A stretch of 64,000 bases of DNA from a virus. Position 1 is the stretch's first letter. Each line of letters starts with the position of its first letter. The notes beneath the pieces were generated by a model that was not told the DNA's origin, searched no databases, and saw nothing but the letters and a program-made list of their open reading frames with translations. Of this stretch, positions 8,692 through 16,418 are shown in pieces. The stretch lies in IMG/VR virus record IMGVR_UViG_3300020473_000013, positions 160,854 to 224,853 of that record; one strand, 5' to 3'. Both the position numbers and the translations under genes were made by a program.

Positions 8692-9051
8692 GTGTTTATC
8701 CTCGACCAAAACACTAGAGAGGTCCAAGCTTGGTTTGCACCGGGCTGCCCTCCTCTGTTCTTCATCAGCACGGACGCAGGTCCTCTTATGGACCCTCGCA
8801 TCGTGCATAGCTTGCAAGAACTGCTGGATACGTTCTGTGCCGACCTCGACTCTCCGAGCGCGGACATCGTTAACCTCGTCGCCTTCTTCAACAGAGGGCC
8901 GATCAATCCTCCTTGGGTTATACGGCATGACGGTGATATACAAAACGCTATCAATCGCGTGCTAGTGTCCAACTATCCGTATCGCGATGTGATCGAAACG
9001 GACATGGAAAACCTGCGCGACTTCTTCCCCGCACCTGACAACGACCAGTAA
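8692..9051 (+). CDS. Unknown protein (119 aa)
   Basis: This starts at a GTG preceded by AAGGAGATTCT, a strong ribosome site. The protein has hydrophobic-aromatic N-terminal strands, several Asp/Pro-rich turns and an acidic C-terminus. No motif is recognised. It sits 9 bases after the helicase and 8 bases before a small membrane protein, so it belongs to the same transcript. Confidence 0.65.
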   Translation: MFILDQNTREVQAWFAPGCPPLFFISTDAGPLMDPRIVHSLQELLDTFCADLDSPSADIVNLVAFFNRGPINPPWVIRHDGDIQNAINRVLVSNYPYRDVIETDMENLRDFFPAPDNDQ

Positions 9052-9059
9052 GGAAAATC

Positions 9060-9374
9060 ATGGAACTGCCCACCTTCATGTACGCCGCATCCGTCATCCT
9101 CCTCATCGTCAACAGCGTCCTGCTCATAGTGATGCTCGCTCTCTTTCGCCTCGGTATTTTCCGCGGGCCTCGCGGCTTCAACGGACCTCCTGGCGCTATG
9201 GGTGCGATGGGTGAACCTGCGTCCATCATCAGCTTCATCGCCGTACTGTCGAGTCTGGACGATCTTCCTGACGATCCTGAGCACGCCGACTGCTATATCG
9301 TCAACGGGCGTTACATGGTGTACTCCAACGTGGAGGAGAAGTTTCAGGATGCTGGGTCCATAAGCCGTGCGTAA
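9060..9374 (+). CDS. Small membrane protein with a collagen-like Gly-X-Y segment
   Basis: This 104-residue protein has one strong N-terminal membrane helix (residues about 8-32). A short Gly-X-Y repeat follows (residues about 36-52: G-P-R-G-F-N-G-P-P-G-A-M-G-A-M-G), then a small acidic C-terminal domain with a Y-I-V-N-G-R-Y-M-V-Y hairpin. Collagen-like repeats are common in phage fibres but unusual in a membrane-anchored protein. A role at the cell envelope is inferred from the helix. No lysis family is recognised. Confidence 0.65.
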   Translation: MELPTFMYAASVILLIVNSVLLIVMLALFRLGIFRGPRGFNGPPGAMGAMGEPASIISFIAVLSSLDDLPDDPEHADCYIVNGRYMVYSNVEEKFQDAGSISRA

Positions 9375-9383
9375 GTGTAAATA
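9375..9383 (+). promoter_or_regulatory. TGTAAATA motif
   Basis: GTGTAAATA immediately follows the membrane-protein stop and lies 46 bases before the next ATG. Confidence 0.45.
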
Positions 9384-9428
9384 GAGAGCATCAGCTAACG
9401 AATAGCGCATTGTATATTTGAGGATCGC

Positions 9429-10088
9429 ATGTCCGCCAATCCACTAAAAGCCCCGAAGTTGAAGTTCCGCTTCGAAGGCAAACGACAGAAGGTAATGCGA
9501 TCCCGGGGTGTTGATGGTGTTTTGTTCGCAGGCCAGAGGAATGCTTTTGAGTTCGACATAGCTGCGGTCCGAATGAAACCTGATATTCCCGGGATCATTA
9601 CCAAAGGTATCTCGGTAAAGCGTCAGGTCAAGACGCTGACCAAATTGTTTTCCAATCCGCTGCGCGGGCACCCTGTCATAGGCATAGGTAGCTTTCCGTC
9701 TGACCTGCGGGCCAAGATGCTAGCCGCTAATCTTATGGATCGCGCAATCATGGCTCAAGACTTGGCTAAGCGCGGTCGACTAGCCATTCGCGATTATCCT
9801 CTGTGGCACAAAGTCTACGGCGGGCTCGGTGACCCTCTGCGTGATAAAGGACTGCCTGATAATCCAAGCATGTTGATCATATCTAACGTGGATGCCGACA
9901 GCACCTCGTTCAAGATAGAGAAGGTGCGAGATATTCTGGAACAGAACACCCACATTCCGCGCGTCGTCGTGGTAAGCGGTTGCGACCCTATGTGGTTCTT
10001 TGCAACCAAGCTTCACATGCCTATGGATTATGGCTACTATATAGGTGCGGATAACCGCGAAGGGAAAGGGAGCATACTGGACCTATGA
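9429..10088 (+). CDS. Degenerate AAA/DnaC-like ATPase-fold protein (tentative)
   Basis: This 219-residue protein shows the spacing of a small AAA+ ATPase. A hydrophobic strand plus glycine turn at about 82-90 (V-I-G-I-G-S-F) is followed by a helix. A Walker-B-like strand M-L-I-I-S-N-V-D lies near 160 and a sensor-1-like V-V-V-S-G-C-D-P near 186. The P-loop lacks the GKT triplet, so nucleotide binding is doubtful. By position in the replication block it could be a helicase-loader relative. The call is tentative and other alpha/beta folds are possible. Confidence 0.5.
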   Translation: MSANPLKAPKLKFRFEGKRQKVMRSRGVDGVLFAGQRNAFEFDIAAVRMKPDIPGIITKGISVKRQVKTLTKLFSNPLRGHPVIGIGSFPSDLRAKMLAANLMDRAIMAQDLAKRGRLAIRDYPLWHKVYGGLGDPLRDKGLPDNPSMLIISNVDADSTSFKIEKVRDILEQNTHIPRVVVVSGCDPMWFFATKLHMPMDYGYYIGADNREGKGSILDL

Positions 10089-10393
10089 CCATTACAAGAC
10101 TTCCCATGCCTCCTCGTATGAAGAAGCACTGGCAGGAAAAGCAACGCTCCGCGATCGAGGCCAGAATACTTCCTCGGTTACTCAAGCCTGAGACTCGCGA
10201 GCTTTGCCACTTCCAGCTCAACGGAGGTTTCAGTCTCACCATCTATCCTGTGGAGGGACAGGACAGATTTGCCTTGCGTCGAGTGTTGGCTGAGTTGGAG
10301 AGCGCGGGTGTTGTGGCTAACTCCATCTTGTTTCATAACGAACTCCAGACACAGCTTCAATTTGGATGGCGCGACGCGCTGCACCAAGAATAA
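10085..10393 (+). CDS. Unknown protein (102 aa)
   Basis: This overlaps the previous stop by 4 bases (ATGA), a translational coupling signal. The protein is basic at its N-terminus (residues 8-40) with a central beta hairpin. No known motif. Probably expressed together with the AAA-like gene. Confidence 0.65.
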   Translation: MTITRLPMPPRMKKHWQEKQRSAIEARILPRLLKPETRELCHFQLNGGFSLTIYPVEGQDRFALRRVLAELESAGVVANSILFHNELQTQLQFGWRDALHQE

Positions 10394-10403
10394 GGAACCA
10401 CCC

Positions 10404-10922
10404 ATGAAATTCATATCTAGCCTGTTGGACGCGCTACTCGGTAAACCCTTCTCCGTACGGGATGAGCCGGACCTGAGCCCTATTAAGGATGCTTCCAAGC
10501 TGCTTCGCGCTGTCGATCCGTATATTGAAGGTATGCGCGAAGAGGTTGAGGTGTGCGGTTCATCCGGCTGGATTTCCATCGAGTCAGAAGGTCTAATCGA
10601 GTCCAGACTCGTTAAGTACGGTCCATCCGCAGCTATGATGACAGGTACCGCTCTTGAATGTCGCACTCGACGCGGTACGCGCTTCGACCGTCTCTGCGTT
10701 TCATGGTTTGACCTCATACACCACTACGGTCGCAGCCTTGTAACGGACGACGGTCCAAATCCTGCCGACTTGAAAGGTTCGACGGCTACCCTTCTGGGTG
10801 TGTTTCCGCAGGTCGAGACACATGAAGTTATATCGTACCGAGAGACGCAGGTCGGCCAGTTAGTTTCTAAGCCGACAGGATTCATCAAGTGGTTGTTCGT
10901 CTATGACTGCTCTATAACATGA
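10404..10922 (+). CDS. Unknown protein (172 aa)
   Basis: This starts at the ATG at 10404 after AAGGAACCACCC. Upstream in-frame starts overlap the preceding gene and lack ribosome sites. It is alpha/beta with two cysteines in the middle and a hydrophobic, aromatic C-terminus (W-L-F-V-Y-D). No family recognised. Confidence 0.65.
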   Translation: MKFISSLLDALLGKPFSVRDEPDLSPIKDASKLLRAVDPYIEGMREEVEVCGSSGWISIESEGLIESRLVKYGPSAAMMTGTALECRTRRGTRFDRLCVSWFDLIHHYGRSLVTDDGPNPADLKGSTATLLGVFPQVETHEVISYRETQVGQLVSKPTGFIKWLFVYDCSIT

Positions 10923-11269
10923 GGCTTGGAGTAGTTGGCAGCCGGGATTTCGGGGATGACGAGCTTGTTTGGAGCACGCTCGACTGGGTTCATGCTACAT
11001 ACGGTATCACCGAAATAATCTCCGGAGGTGCCCGCGGTCCAGATCGCGAGTCCGTGCGCTGGGCTAAAGCCAACAACATTCCTGTGACCGAGCACCTTGC
11101 GGACTGGGAAAAGCATGGACGGGCGGCTGGATACATTCGTAACCATGACATCGTGACGGATAGCGAGCGGATACTAGCCTTCTGGGATGGGGTTTCCAAA
11201 GGTACGTACCATTCAATCACTCTGGCTCGCCGACACAAAATACCCCGTAAGATTATCTACCCTTTATAA
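10919..11269 (+). CDS. SLOG-family (YspA/DUF2493-like) nucleotide-binding protein
   Basis: This 116-residue protein begins M-R-L-G-V-V-G-S-R-D-F and has the diagnostic I-S-G-G-A-R-G-P-D motif at about residues 39-47. It ends with a W-D-G segment typical of YspA-like members of the SLOG superfamily. The fold is Rossmann-like and binds nucleotides or nucleotide-derived ligands, and members are recurrent in phages and in signalling or defence contexts. The ATGA overlap with the preceding gene indicates coupling. The ligand cannot be told from sequence. Confidence 0.8.
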   Translation: MRLGVVGSRDFGDDELVWSTLDWVHATYGITEIISGGARGPDRESVRWAKANNIPVTEHLADWEKHGRAAGYIRNHDIVTDSERILAFWDGVSKGTYHSITLARRHKIPRKIIYPL

Positions 11270-11279
11270 GGATACCTAT

Positions 11280-12158
11280 ATGGTACCCCAACATGCTCAA
11301 CTACCCGTGCCGACTTTCCTTCCTGTGCTCTACGCGGGCGATCCGGACTACGAGAAGACCCTCGACGACCGTATCGCCGAGACGTCCGCTAAGATGGAAA
11401 GTCTGCGTGCGAAGCGTAAAAGCATCGAGAACGAAATGGAGCGCGTGTCTATGTTGTACCGCGCTCAGTTTCCTAATGTCGCCCAAGGCATCATTGCTGC
11501 CGACGAGGAGATCGCAGAGGCTCAGACCGAACTCATGCTCCTTCTCGGCAATCCTGAAGGCGATGAGAGCGCTCCCGAAGGCGAAGAAGATGAACAACCG
11601 GAAGACGTATCGCACGACGAGAAGAAAGCGCGCAAGGCACGAAAGCGTAACTCCAAGGACATCTACGGCAAAATTTGTAACCTGTGCCACCCCGACAAGA
11701 ACAAGGGTCTGGAACAGGACCGTCTGGATGAGCTTACCGAGCTGTTTATCGAAGCGACCGATGCTTACAAGGCTCGCAACCTCGAACGCCTGATTGAGAT
11801 TTACGCTACCGTCATGGCGCTCCGCTCTGGCAAGTCCGACCATGAGATTGCCGAGGAGAAGCGCAAGCGCCTGGAGTACCTTCTGGACACGGTGGAAGGT
11901 CAGCAGCGGCAGATCGATCAACTGCGTGAGCACGTCGTCTACCACGTCATGGAGCTTCACAACTCTGGCAACCGTGGTCGCGCCAAGTCTATTTACGGTC
12001 AGGTGTTCCGGCACATGCTGCAGGAGCGTCACAGTATGCTCAACGGCATCCGCTCGGAAATCGCCAAGATCAAGCGTATGCGCAATGGTGACCCGGAGCC
12101 GCCTCCCGGCCCTGACGGCTATGAGTTCACAGTCTCATTCAACTACGGAGATACCTGA
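11280..12158 (+). CDS. J-domain-like protein with coiled coils
   Basis: In this 292-residue protein, residues about 20-80 form a charged coiled coil, followed by an acidic linker (about 95-115). Residues about 125-175 resemble a J-domain: a helix ends with C-H-P-D-K-N at 136-141 (the HPD motif that activates Hsp70) and is followed by F-I-E-A-T-D-A-Y. A second long helical region follows and the C-terminus is Pro-rich. If functional it would recruit host DnaK, perhaps for replication-complex remodelling as with lambda O/P and DnaJ. The ATG follows AAGGATACCT. It overlaps the next gene by one base. Confidence 0.65.
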   Translation: MVPQHAQLPVPTFLPVLYAGDPDYEKTLDDRIAETSAKMESLRAKRKSIENEMERVSMLYRAQFPNVAQGIIAADEEIAEAQTELMLLLGNPEGDESAPEGEEDEQPEDVSHDEKKARKARKRNSKDIYGKICNLCHPDKNKGLEQDRLDELTELFIEATDAYKARNLERLIEIYATVMALRSGKSDHEIAEEKRKRLEYLLDTVEGQQRQIDQLREHVVYHVMELHNSGNRGRAKSIYGQVFRHMLQERHSMLNGIRSEIAKIKRMRNGDPEPPPGPDGYEFTVSFNYGDT

Positions 12159-12841
12159 TGGAAATGGTTAAGCACGACCGCCTTGTTCTGTGTTCTGATA
12201 CGCTGTCCATCTCGCAGTACAAACGCATTCTGGATGTCATTCAGGACCAACACCCGTTCGCCGACATCCATGGCGCCAACGTCAAGTACATCGACTCCGA
12301 GGTGACGATTACCACCGTCAAGGACACGCGAGATTCCTCCGCCTTCACCGTAAAGATCGGGATGCGCGCTCTCGGTGACTCCGTCGTGTTCTCTCAAGGC
12401 TCTCAGGAGCTCTTGGATATGATGGAGGAGAATCCCGGCGAGGACCCGTATCATCAGCGCGAGTACAGCGGCAAGTCGATGTTCGAGACGATCACCGAGT
12501 ACCTGGAGCGCAACGGTAGCAATCGCAAGGCTTTCTCTGCCTCGTCTATCGGTCGCCTGAAAGGAGCCAAGTGCATCTTCGGTGCTTATAGCGGTAAGTA
12601 TCACATGCACGACATCTTCCCAGGGTTCGCGGCCTTCTTGTCTGTTCGCCACGCGAAGTCAACCCATCTGTTCGAGCTGTATCGGGATGATGAGCTTACA
12701 GGGTATCTGGCGTTCGACAACGATACGCGGGATGCCTTGATCTTCAACACCGACCAGCAACTGATATTCGCTGGTCGTCTGGAATGTCTCGATGACATGC
12801 TCACCGCGCTGCGCCTCGTAGGCGTTCGCACCTCGTATTAA
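12158..12841 (+). CDS. Unknown protein (227 aa)
   Basis: The ATG overlaps the previous TGA by one base. The protein is alpha/beta, with an acidic patch near residue 90 and several aromatic/His residues around 145-165. I see no catalytic motif. It lies between the J-domain-like protein and the exonuclease in one transcript. Confidence 0.7.
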   Translation: MEMVKHDRLVLCSDTLSISQYKRILDVIQDQHPFADIHGANVKYIDSEVTITTVKDTRDSSAFTVKIGMRALGDSVVFSQGSQELLDMMEENPGEDPYHQREYSGKSMFETITEYLERNGSNRKAFSASSIGRLKGAKCIFGAYSGKYHMHDIFPGFAAFLSVRHAKSTHLFELYRDDELTGYLAFDNDTRDALIFNTDQQLIFAGRLECLDDMLTALRLVGVRTSY

Positions 12842-12850
12842 GGACTCCTC

Positions 12851-13432
12851 ATGAGCCGTACCGTAGCAACCATTGATCTGGAGAGTATGTCTCTCCGTAC
12901 CGATGCTGTGATCGTATCCGTCGGTGTTGTGTTCTTCGATCTGGAGGAAGTGGACACGTTCGAGGACCTCCTTAAGCGAGGTACAATCTTGTACGTCAGT
13001 GCTGAGGAGCAAGCCAAGAATGGAGGGCGGCGAGCTGACTCTGACACGCTGGATTGGTGGCGCAAGCGTCCGGAAGACGTGCAGGACCAGTTGAGCCATA
13101 AGGGCGTGTCGCCTGCAATGTTGGCTGACCTGATGACTCAGATGATGTGGGCCAACAATACGAAGCGCAACAACACCCGCTGGTACGCCCGCGGCCCTCA
13201 GTTTGACATTGCCAAGCTGGAAGACCTGTTCTGGCAGTTCGAGGTTACCAGCCCTTGGCATTACCGCAAGCCTCGGTGCTCCCGCACATTCTTAGAGGAG
13301 CACGGCGTCGAGGATGATGGCAAGATCGCGTTTCCTGCAGGAATGATTCCGCATAACGCTCTCCATGACGCTGCGTTCGAGGCTTTCATGATGCAACGCG
13401 CCTACAACGGCGTCCCGATGATCGTTAACTAG
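12851..13432 (+). CDS. DEDD 3'-5' exonuclease, DexA/RNase T-like
   Basis: This 193-residue protein has Exo I D-L-E-S at residues 9-12. A segment D-S-D-T-L-D-W-W typical of T4 DexA and Rv2179c-like exonucleases lies near 64-71. An Exo II-like P-Q-F-D-I lies near 116 and Exo III H-N-A-L-H-D-A-A near 172-179. It degrades single-stranded nucleic acid 3'-5', either DNA like DexA or RNA like the Rv2179c group. All acidic catalytic residues appear present. The ATG is preceded by AAGGACTCCTC. Confidence 0.85.
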   Translation: MSRTVATIDLESMSLRTDAVIVSVGVVFFDLEEVDTFEDLLKRGTILYVSAEEQAKNGGRRADSDTLDWWRKRPEDVQDQLSHKGVSPAMLADLMTQMMWANNTKRNNTRWYARGPQFDIAKLEDLFWQFEVTSPWHYRKPRCSRTFLEEHGVEDDGKIAFPAGMIPHNALHDAAFEAFMMQRAYNGVPMIVN

Positions 13433-13441
13433 GAGTCTACC

Positions 13442-13798
13442 ATGCCCAACACTACCGCGCCCGGCACTTCTCGCTCTGTTGGTGTTCTGTCCGAGGGAGT
13501 TCGAGGCGGAGCCGCTCCGGTCGATGATAACGACCCTCGCAATGTCGTCAATGCGTCCTCCTATCAGGAGTTAGAAGCCCTTCTCGTGGACATCGCTGAA
13601 CTCGAAGATCAGCTCGGCCATCTGGAGACAAAACTGGGCCCGATCCTCAATCCTGCTCTGACGGGTGTTGGTGAAGGTACGAACTCCGATAAGCGCGAGG
13701 AGACTAGCGTGATGCGTGAGCGTATTCGCGGCGGTCGGGCACACGTGGAGCGCCTGTCCGGCATCCTGGGCGACATCCGCCGCCGTATCGACCTGTAA
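13442..13798 (+). CDS. Unknown coiled-coil protein (118 aa)
   Basis: A low-complexity Thr/Gly-rich N-terminus of about 30 residues is followed by two heptad-like helices (about 40-65 and 85-117) separated by a Gly-rich turn. This looks like an antiparallel coiled coil. Last gene of the unit before a strong terminator. Function unknown. Confidence 0.65.
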   Translation: MPNTTAPGTSRSVGVLSEGVRGGAAPVDDNDPRNVVNASSYQELEALLVDIAELEDQLGHLETKLGPILNPALTGVGEGTNSDKREETSVMRERIRGGRAHVERLSGILGDIRRRIDL

Positions 13799-13837
13799 CA
13801 CTCTGTCCTTTTGTTCCCGAAATTCCCTGCGTGATTT

Positions 13838-13869
13838 GGCACCTTCAGGCAACTGTCGGTGCCTTTTTT
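13838..13869 (+). terminator. Rho-independent terminator
   Basis: GGCACC and GGTGCC form a 6-bp stem around a 14-base loop with six following T. GTGTCTA follows the T-run, as at 1315 and 57851. Confidence 0.85.
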
Positions 13870-13902
13870 GTGTCTACGGTCCTCAGTCCAACCTACTCAC
13901 AA

Positions 13903-13912
13903 TATAATTTAG
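13903..13912 (+). promoter_or_regulatory. TATAATTTAG motif upstream of sheath unit (candidate late promoter)
   Basis: The site follows the terminator and lies 77 bases before the first sheath gene. Similar TAATTTA sites occur before the second sheath gene (39923), the scaffold gene (31838) and the head unit (28534). Confidence 0.45.
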
Positions 13913-13988
13913 AGCGTGGTGTCTGAGACGAAACTGGCCGAGTTTCGATAACGACCATCTATAAGAAACGCTAGAAGGAGTTTCGAGA

Positions 13989-15620
13989 ATGAATACAGTG
14001 TACCCCAGCGCGGGCGTGTACCCCAATGAGACGGACCTGTCTCAGCGCGTCGCCGCGGTGTCCACCAGCATCGGAGCTATCATCGGTGCTGCACGGAAAG
14101 GCCCTGTTGGCAAGCGCGTCCTGATTACTGACACCGCTGAGCTTTCCCAGACGTTCGGTGATCCCAGCGCCCGTTGGTATCAATACATGATGTACTGTGC
14201 CGACGCATTCATCCGCAAGAGCAACCAGCTCTATGTCACCCGTGTGGTAAACGGCGCGCTTACCGCCGGTGCCTACCTGACTGTGGACGACCCGCAGGCT
14301 TCGACCCCGATCATGTCACTGACCAATTTCGATGACGGATCGAACAACCCGCAAGGCGTGGACGACCCGATGAACAATCTGGCGTTCTCTGCCGAGCAGG
14401 CGGATTTGGAGAGCACCATGCTTTTCATCTGCGCTGATAACCCCGGCGAGTGGAACAACAAGATTTCTGTTCGTATCGTGCCTTCCAACCCCAAGGGCCT
14501 GCCTGTCGGCGAAGGGCACGATCCTCACCATTTCTACATCGAGGTGTACTACGACTACACAGGTCCTAACAACCTGCCGGTCGAGAAGTTCCTCGTCAGC
14601 CGCCGTCAGGGTGAAGTGGACGGTGCCGGCCGTGCCTTGTTCGTCGAGGACGTGGTGAACAGCGGAAGTCGCTACATCAAGGTGCGCAACAACGCGCAGT
14701 GTCCCGAGTACGGCGTCTACAACACCGTGTTCGAGTTCCTGGCAGGAGGTACCGACGGCGACCCTGTTACCCACGATCAGGTGGCCGAAGCATGGTCCCT
14801 GTATGAGGACCCGGAAGAGATCGACGTTAACATCCTGATCAACGGAGGCTACGCTTCTCCGACGGTGCACCGCACCATGATCGCTCTAGCTGAAGGGCGT
14901 GGTGATGCGACTGCTGTTCTGGATATGCCCGACGAGTATTACGAGGTGGCGGATGCTGTGAACTACCGCCGTAACGACCTCAACGTCAATTCCAGCTACG
15001 GTGCTATCTACGGTCCTTGGGTGCAGATTCGGGATACGGCGAACAACAAGAAGATTTTTGTTCCGCCTTCTGGTCTGGTTGCCGGAGCCTATGCTGCTAC
15101 CGACAGCAACCGTGCTCTCTGGTTCGCGCCTGCTGGTCTGAGTCGTGGCGGCCTGTCCGTGCTGGGCATCCGCAAGAAGTACAATCAGGGTTCACGCGAT
15201 GCTCTGGACCGTGCGCAGATCAACCCGATCCGTTTCATGCCTGGTCGTGGCTATGTTGTCTGGGGACAGGAAACTCTCCAGTCTCACGCCAGCGCTCTGT
15301 CGAACGTCAACGTGCGCCGCCTCATCAACTACATCAAGAAGTCCGTCAGTACCGCGGCGAACGTTGGTGTGTTCGATCCGAACGATACATTCCTGCGTAC
15401 CCGACTCAGCGGTATCGCTGAGAGCTTCCTGAAGCCTATTCGCAACGGTCGCGGCCTTTACTCGTTCGAGGTCATCTGCGACGAGAGGAACAATAAGGCT
15501 GACAACATCGCTAACGGCGACATCATTCTGGACATCTATGCTGATCCTGTGATTCCTGCCAAGCAGATTCACCTGACCGCTCACGTCCAGCCCACAGGTT
15601 CTACTTTCGAGGGCGGATAA
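13989..15620 (+). CDS. Tail sheath protein 1
   Basis: This 543-residue contractile sheath protein has the N-terminal S-A-G-V-Y-P-N-E-T-D motif of T4 gp18-like sheaths and an A-V-S-T-S-I-G-A segment. It also has a P-P-S-G motif near residue 358 and a C-terminal D-E-R-N-N...P-V-I-P-A-K-Q-I-H-L insertion sequence used in subunit interlocking. It is clearly paralogous along its whole length to the second sheath gene at 39977. It is followed by fibre genes rather than tube genes. The start ATG has an AAGGAG site. It polymerises around the tail tube and contracts on infection. Confidence 0.93.
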   Translation: MNTVYPSAGVYPNETDLSQRVAAVSTSIGAIIGAARKGPVGKRVLITDTAELSQTFGDPSARWYQYMMYCADAFIRKSNQLYVTRVVNGALTAGAYLTVDDPQASTPIMSLTNFDDGSNNPQGVDDPMNNLAFSAEQADLESTMLFICADNPGEWNNKISVRIVPSNPKGLPVGEGHDPHHFYIEVYYDYTGPNNLPVEKFLVSRRQGEVDGAGRALFVEDVVNSGSRYIKVRNNAQCPEYGVYNTVFEFLAGGTDGDPVTHDQVAEAWSLYEDPEEIDVNILINGGYASPTVHRTMIALAEGRGDATAVLDMPDEYYEVADAVNYRRNDLNVNSSYGAIYGPWVQIRDTANNKKIFVPPSGLVAGAYAATDSNRALWFAPAGLSRGGLSVLGIRKKYNQGSRDALDRAQINPIRFMPGRGYVVWGQETLQSHASALSNVNVRRLINYIKKSVSTAANVGVFDPNDTFLRTRLSGIAESFLKPIRNGRGLYSFEVICDERNNKADNIANGDIILDIYADPVIPAKQIHLTAHVQPTGSTFEGG

Positions 15621-15649
15621 TCGTCCTCCCTCTATCTGAGGAAAGCAAC

Positions 15650-15763
15650 GTGACCGATATCCAACGACTGACACGGGCGGCAACCATCGCCCGTTCGGTA
15701 TCCACTCTCCTCGACCAGTGCTATCAAGCGCACGTCGTGGCAGCAAATCAAACGCGAGGCTAA
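15650..15763 (+). CDS. Possible small protein or leader (37 aa)
   Basis: This GTG-initiated frame lies between sheath 1 and the next gene, preceded by TGAGGAAAGCAAC and ending two bases before the next ATG. The sequence is helical and Ala-rich. It may be a translated leader that feeds ribosomes to the next gene. No homology suggested. Confidence 0.35.
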   Translation: MTDIQRLTRAATIARSVSTLLDQCYQAHVVAANQTRG

Positions 15764-15765
15764 TC

Positions 15766-16404
15766 ATGGAACTTCGACTGCAAAATCTCATCGAGGACTT
15801 CGAGCGCGTATCCAACGTCCGGAACCTCGACGAGAACAACCCGATCGTGATGCGGCTCAGTCACCCGACCAACGCCTCGGTGCATGTCATCGTGTGCGCG
15901 CTGACCGAGCCCGAAACTCTGGTGCTCCCGCTGAACGTCACGTGGTTCGTGTACGATCCGCTGCACAAGTTCTACCGCCAGGCTCTCCGCCGTAAGAGCA
16001 AGGACTCCGATCCTACAGGTGAGTTCTCCCATACGTGGGAGCGCGTCGAAACCTACGATGAAGTGTTCGTCGATCAGTATTATGACGCTGACGATACGGA
16101 CAAGCTCAGCGATAACTCAGGTCCTGACGTTGCTCAGCCTTCCGTGCTTGGCATCGCGCGTCTGTCCGTTGAAGCCGAGGTAGCGTCCAATCCTGTCGTC
16201 GTTGCCGAAGGTGACCCTCGCCTGAGCGATGCACGCGAACCTCTGGCCCACACGCACCCGGAACGTCCCGCTCGACAGCTTCGCACTTCCGAAGGTGTTG
16301 TCACCATCGAAGGTTCCGCCGAGCCTGTGACTGGTGCCGTCCTCGTAGCAACGGGACCCAACACCGCTGAGTGGCGCAAGCTCCGCACTTCCGACATCCG
16401 CTGA
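15766..16404 (+). CDS. Fibre-associated protein, paralogue of the N-terminus of the Ig-repeat protein
   Basis: This 212-residue protein closely parallels the first about 200 residues of the following gene. Both share L-E-x-F-x-x-R-x-x-x-V, an E-N-P-V/I-x-M stretch, L-V/T-L-P-L-N-V-T-W, a Y-R-Q/K-A-L-R-R segment and H-T/Q-H-P. The shared N-terminal domain is likely a virion-attachment or oligomerisation domain. It lacks the Ig repeats and C-terminal module. ATG at 15766. Confidence 0.75.
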   Translation: MELRLQNLIEDFERVSNVRNLDENNPIVMRLSHPTNASVHVIVCALTEPETLVLPLNVTWFVYDPLHKFYRQALRRKSKDSDPTGEFSHTWERVETYDEVFVDQYYDADDTDKLSDNSGPDVAQPSVLGIARLSVEAEVASNPVVVAEGDPRLSDAREPLAHTHPERPARQLRTSEGVVTIEGSAEPVTGAVLVATGPNTAEWRKLRTSDIR

Positions 16405-16418
16405 TAAGGGAGCATCCC

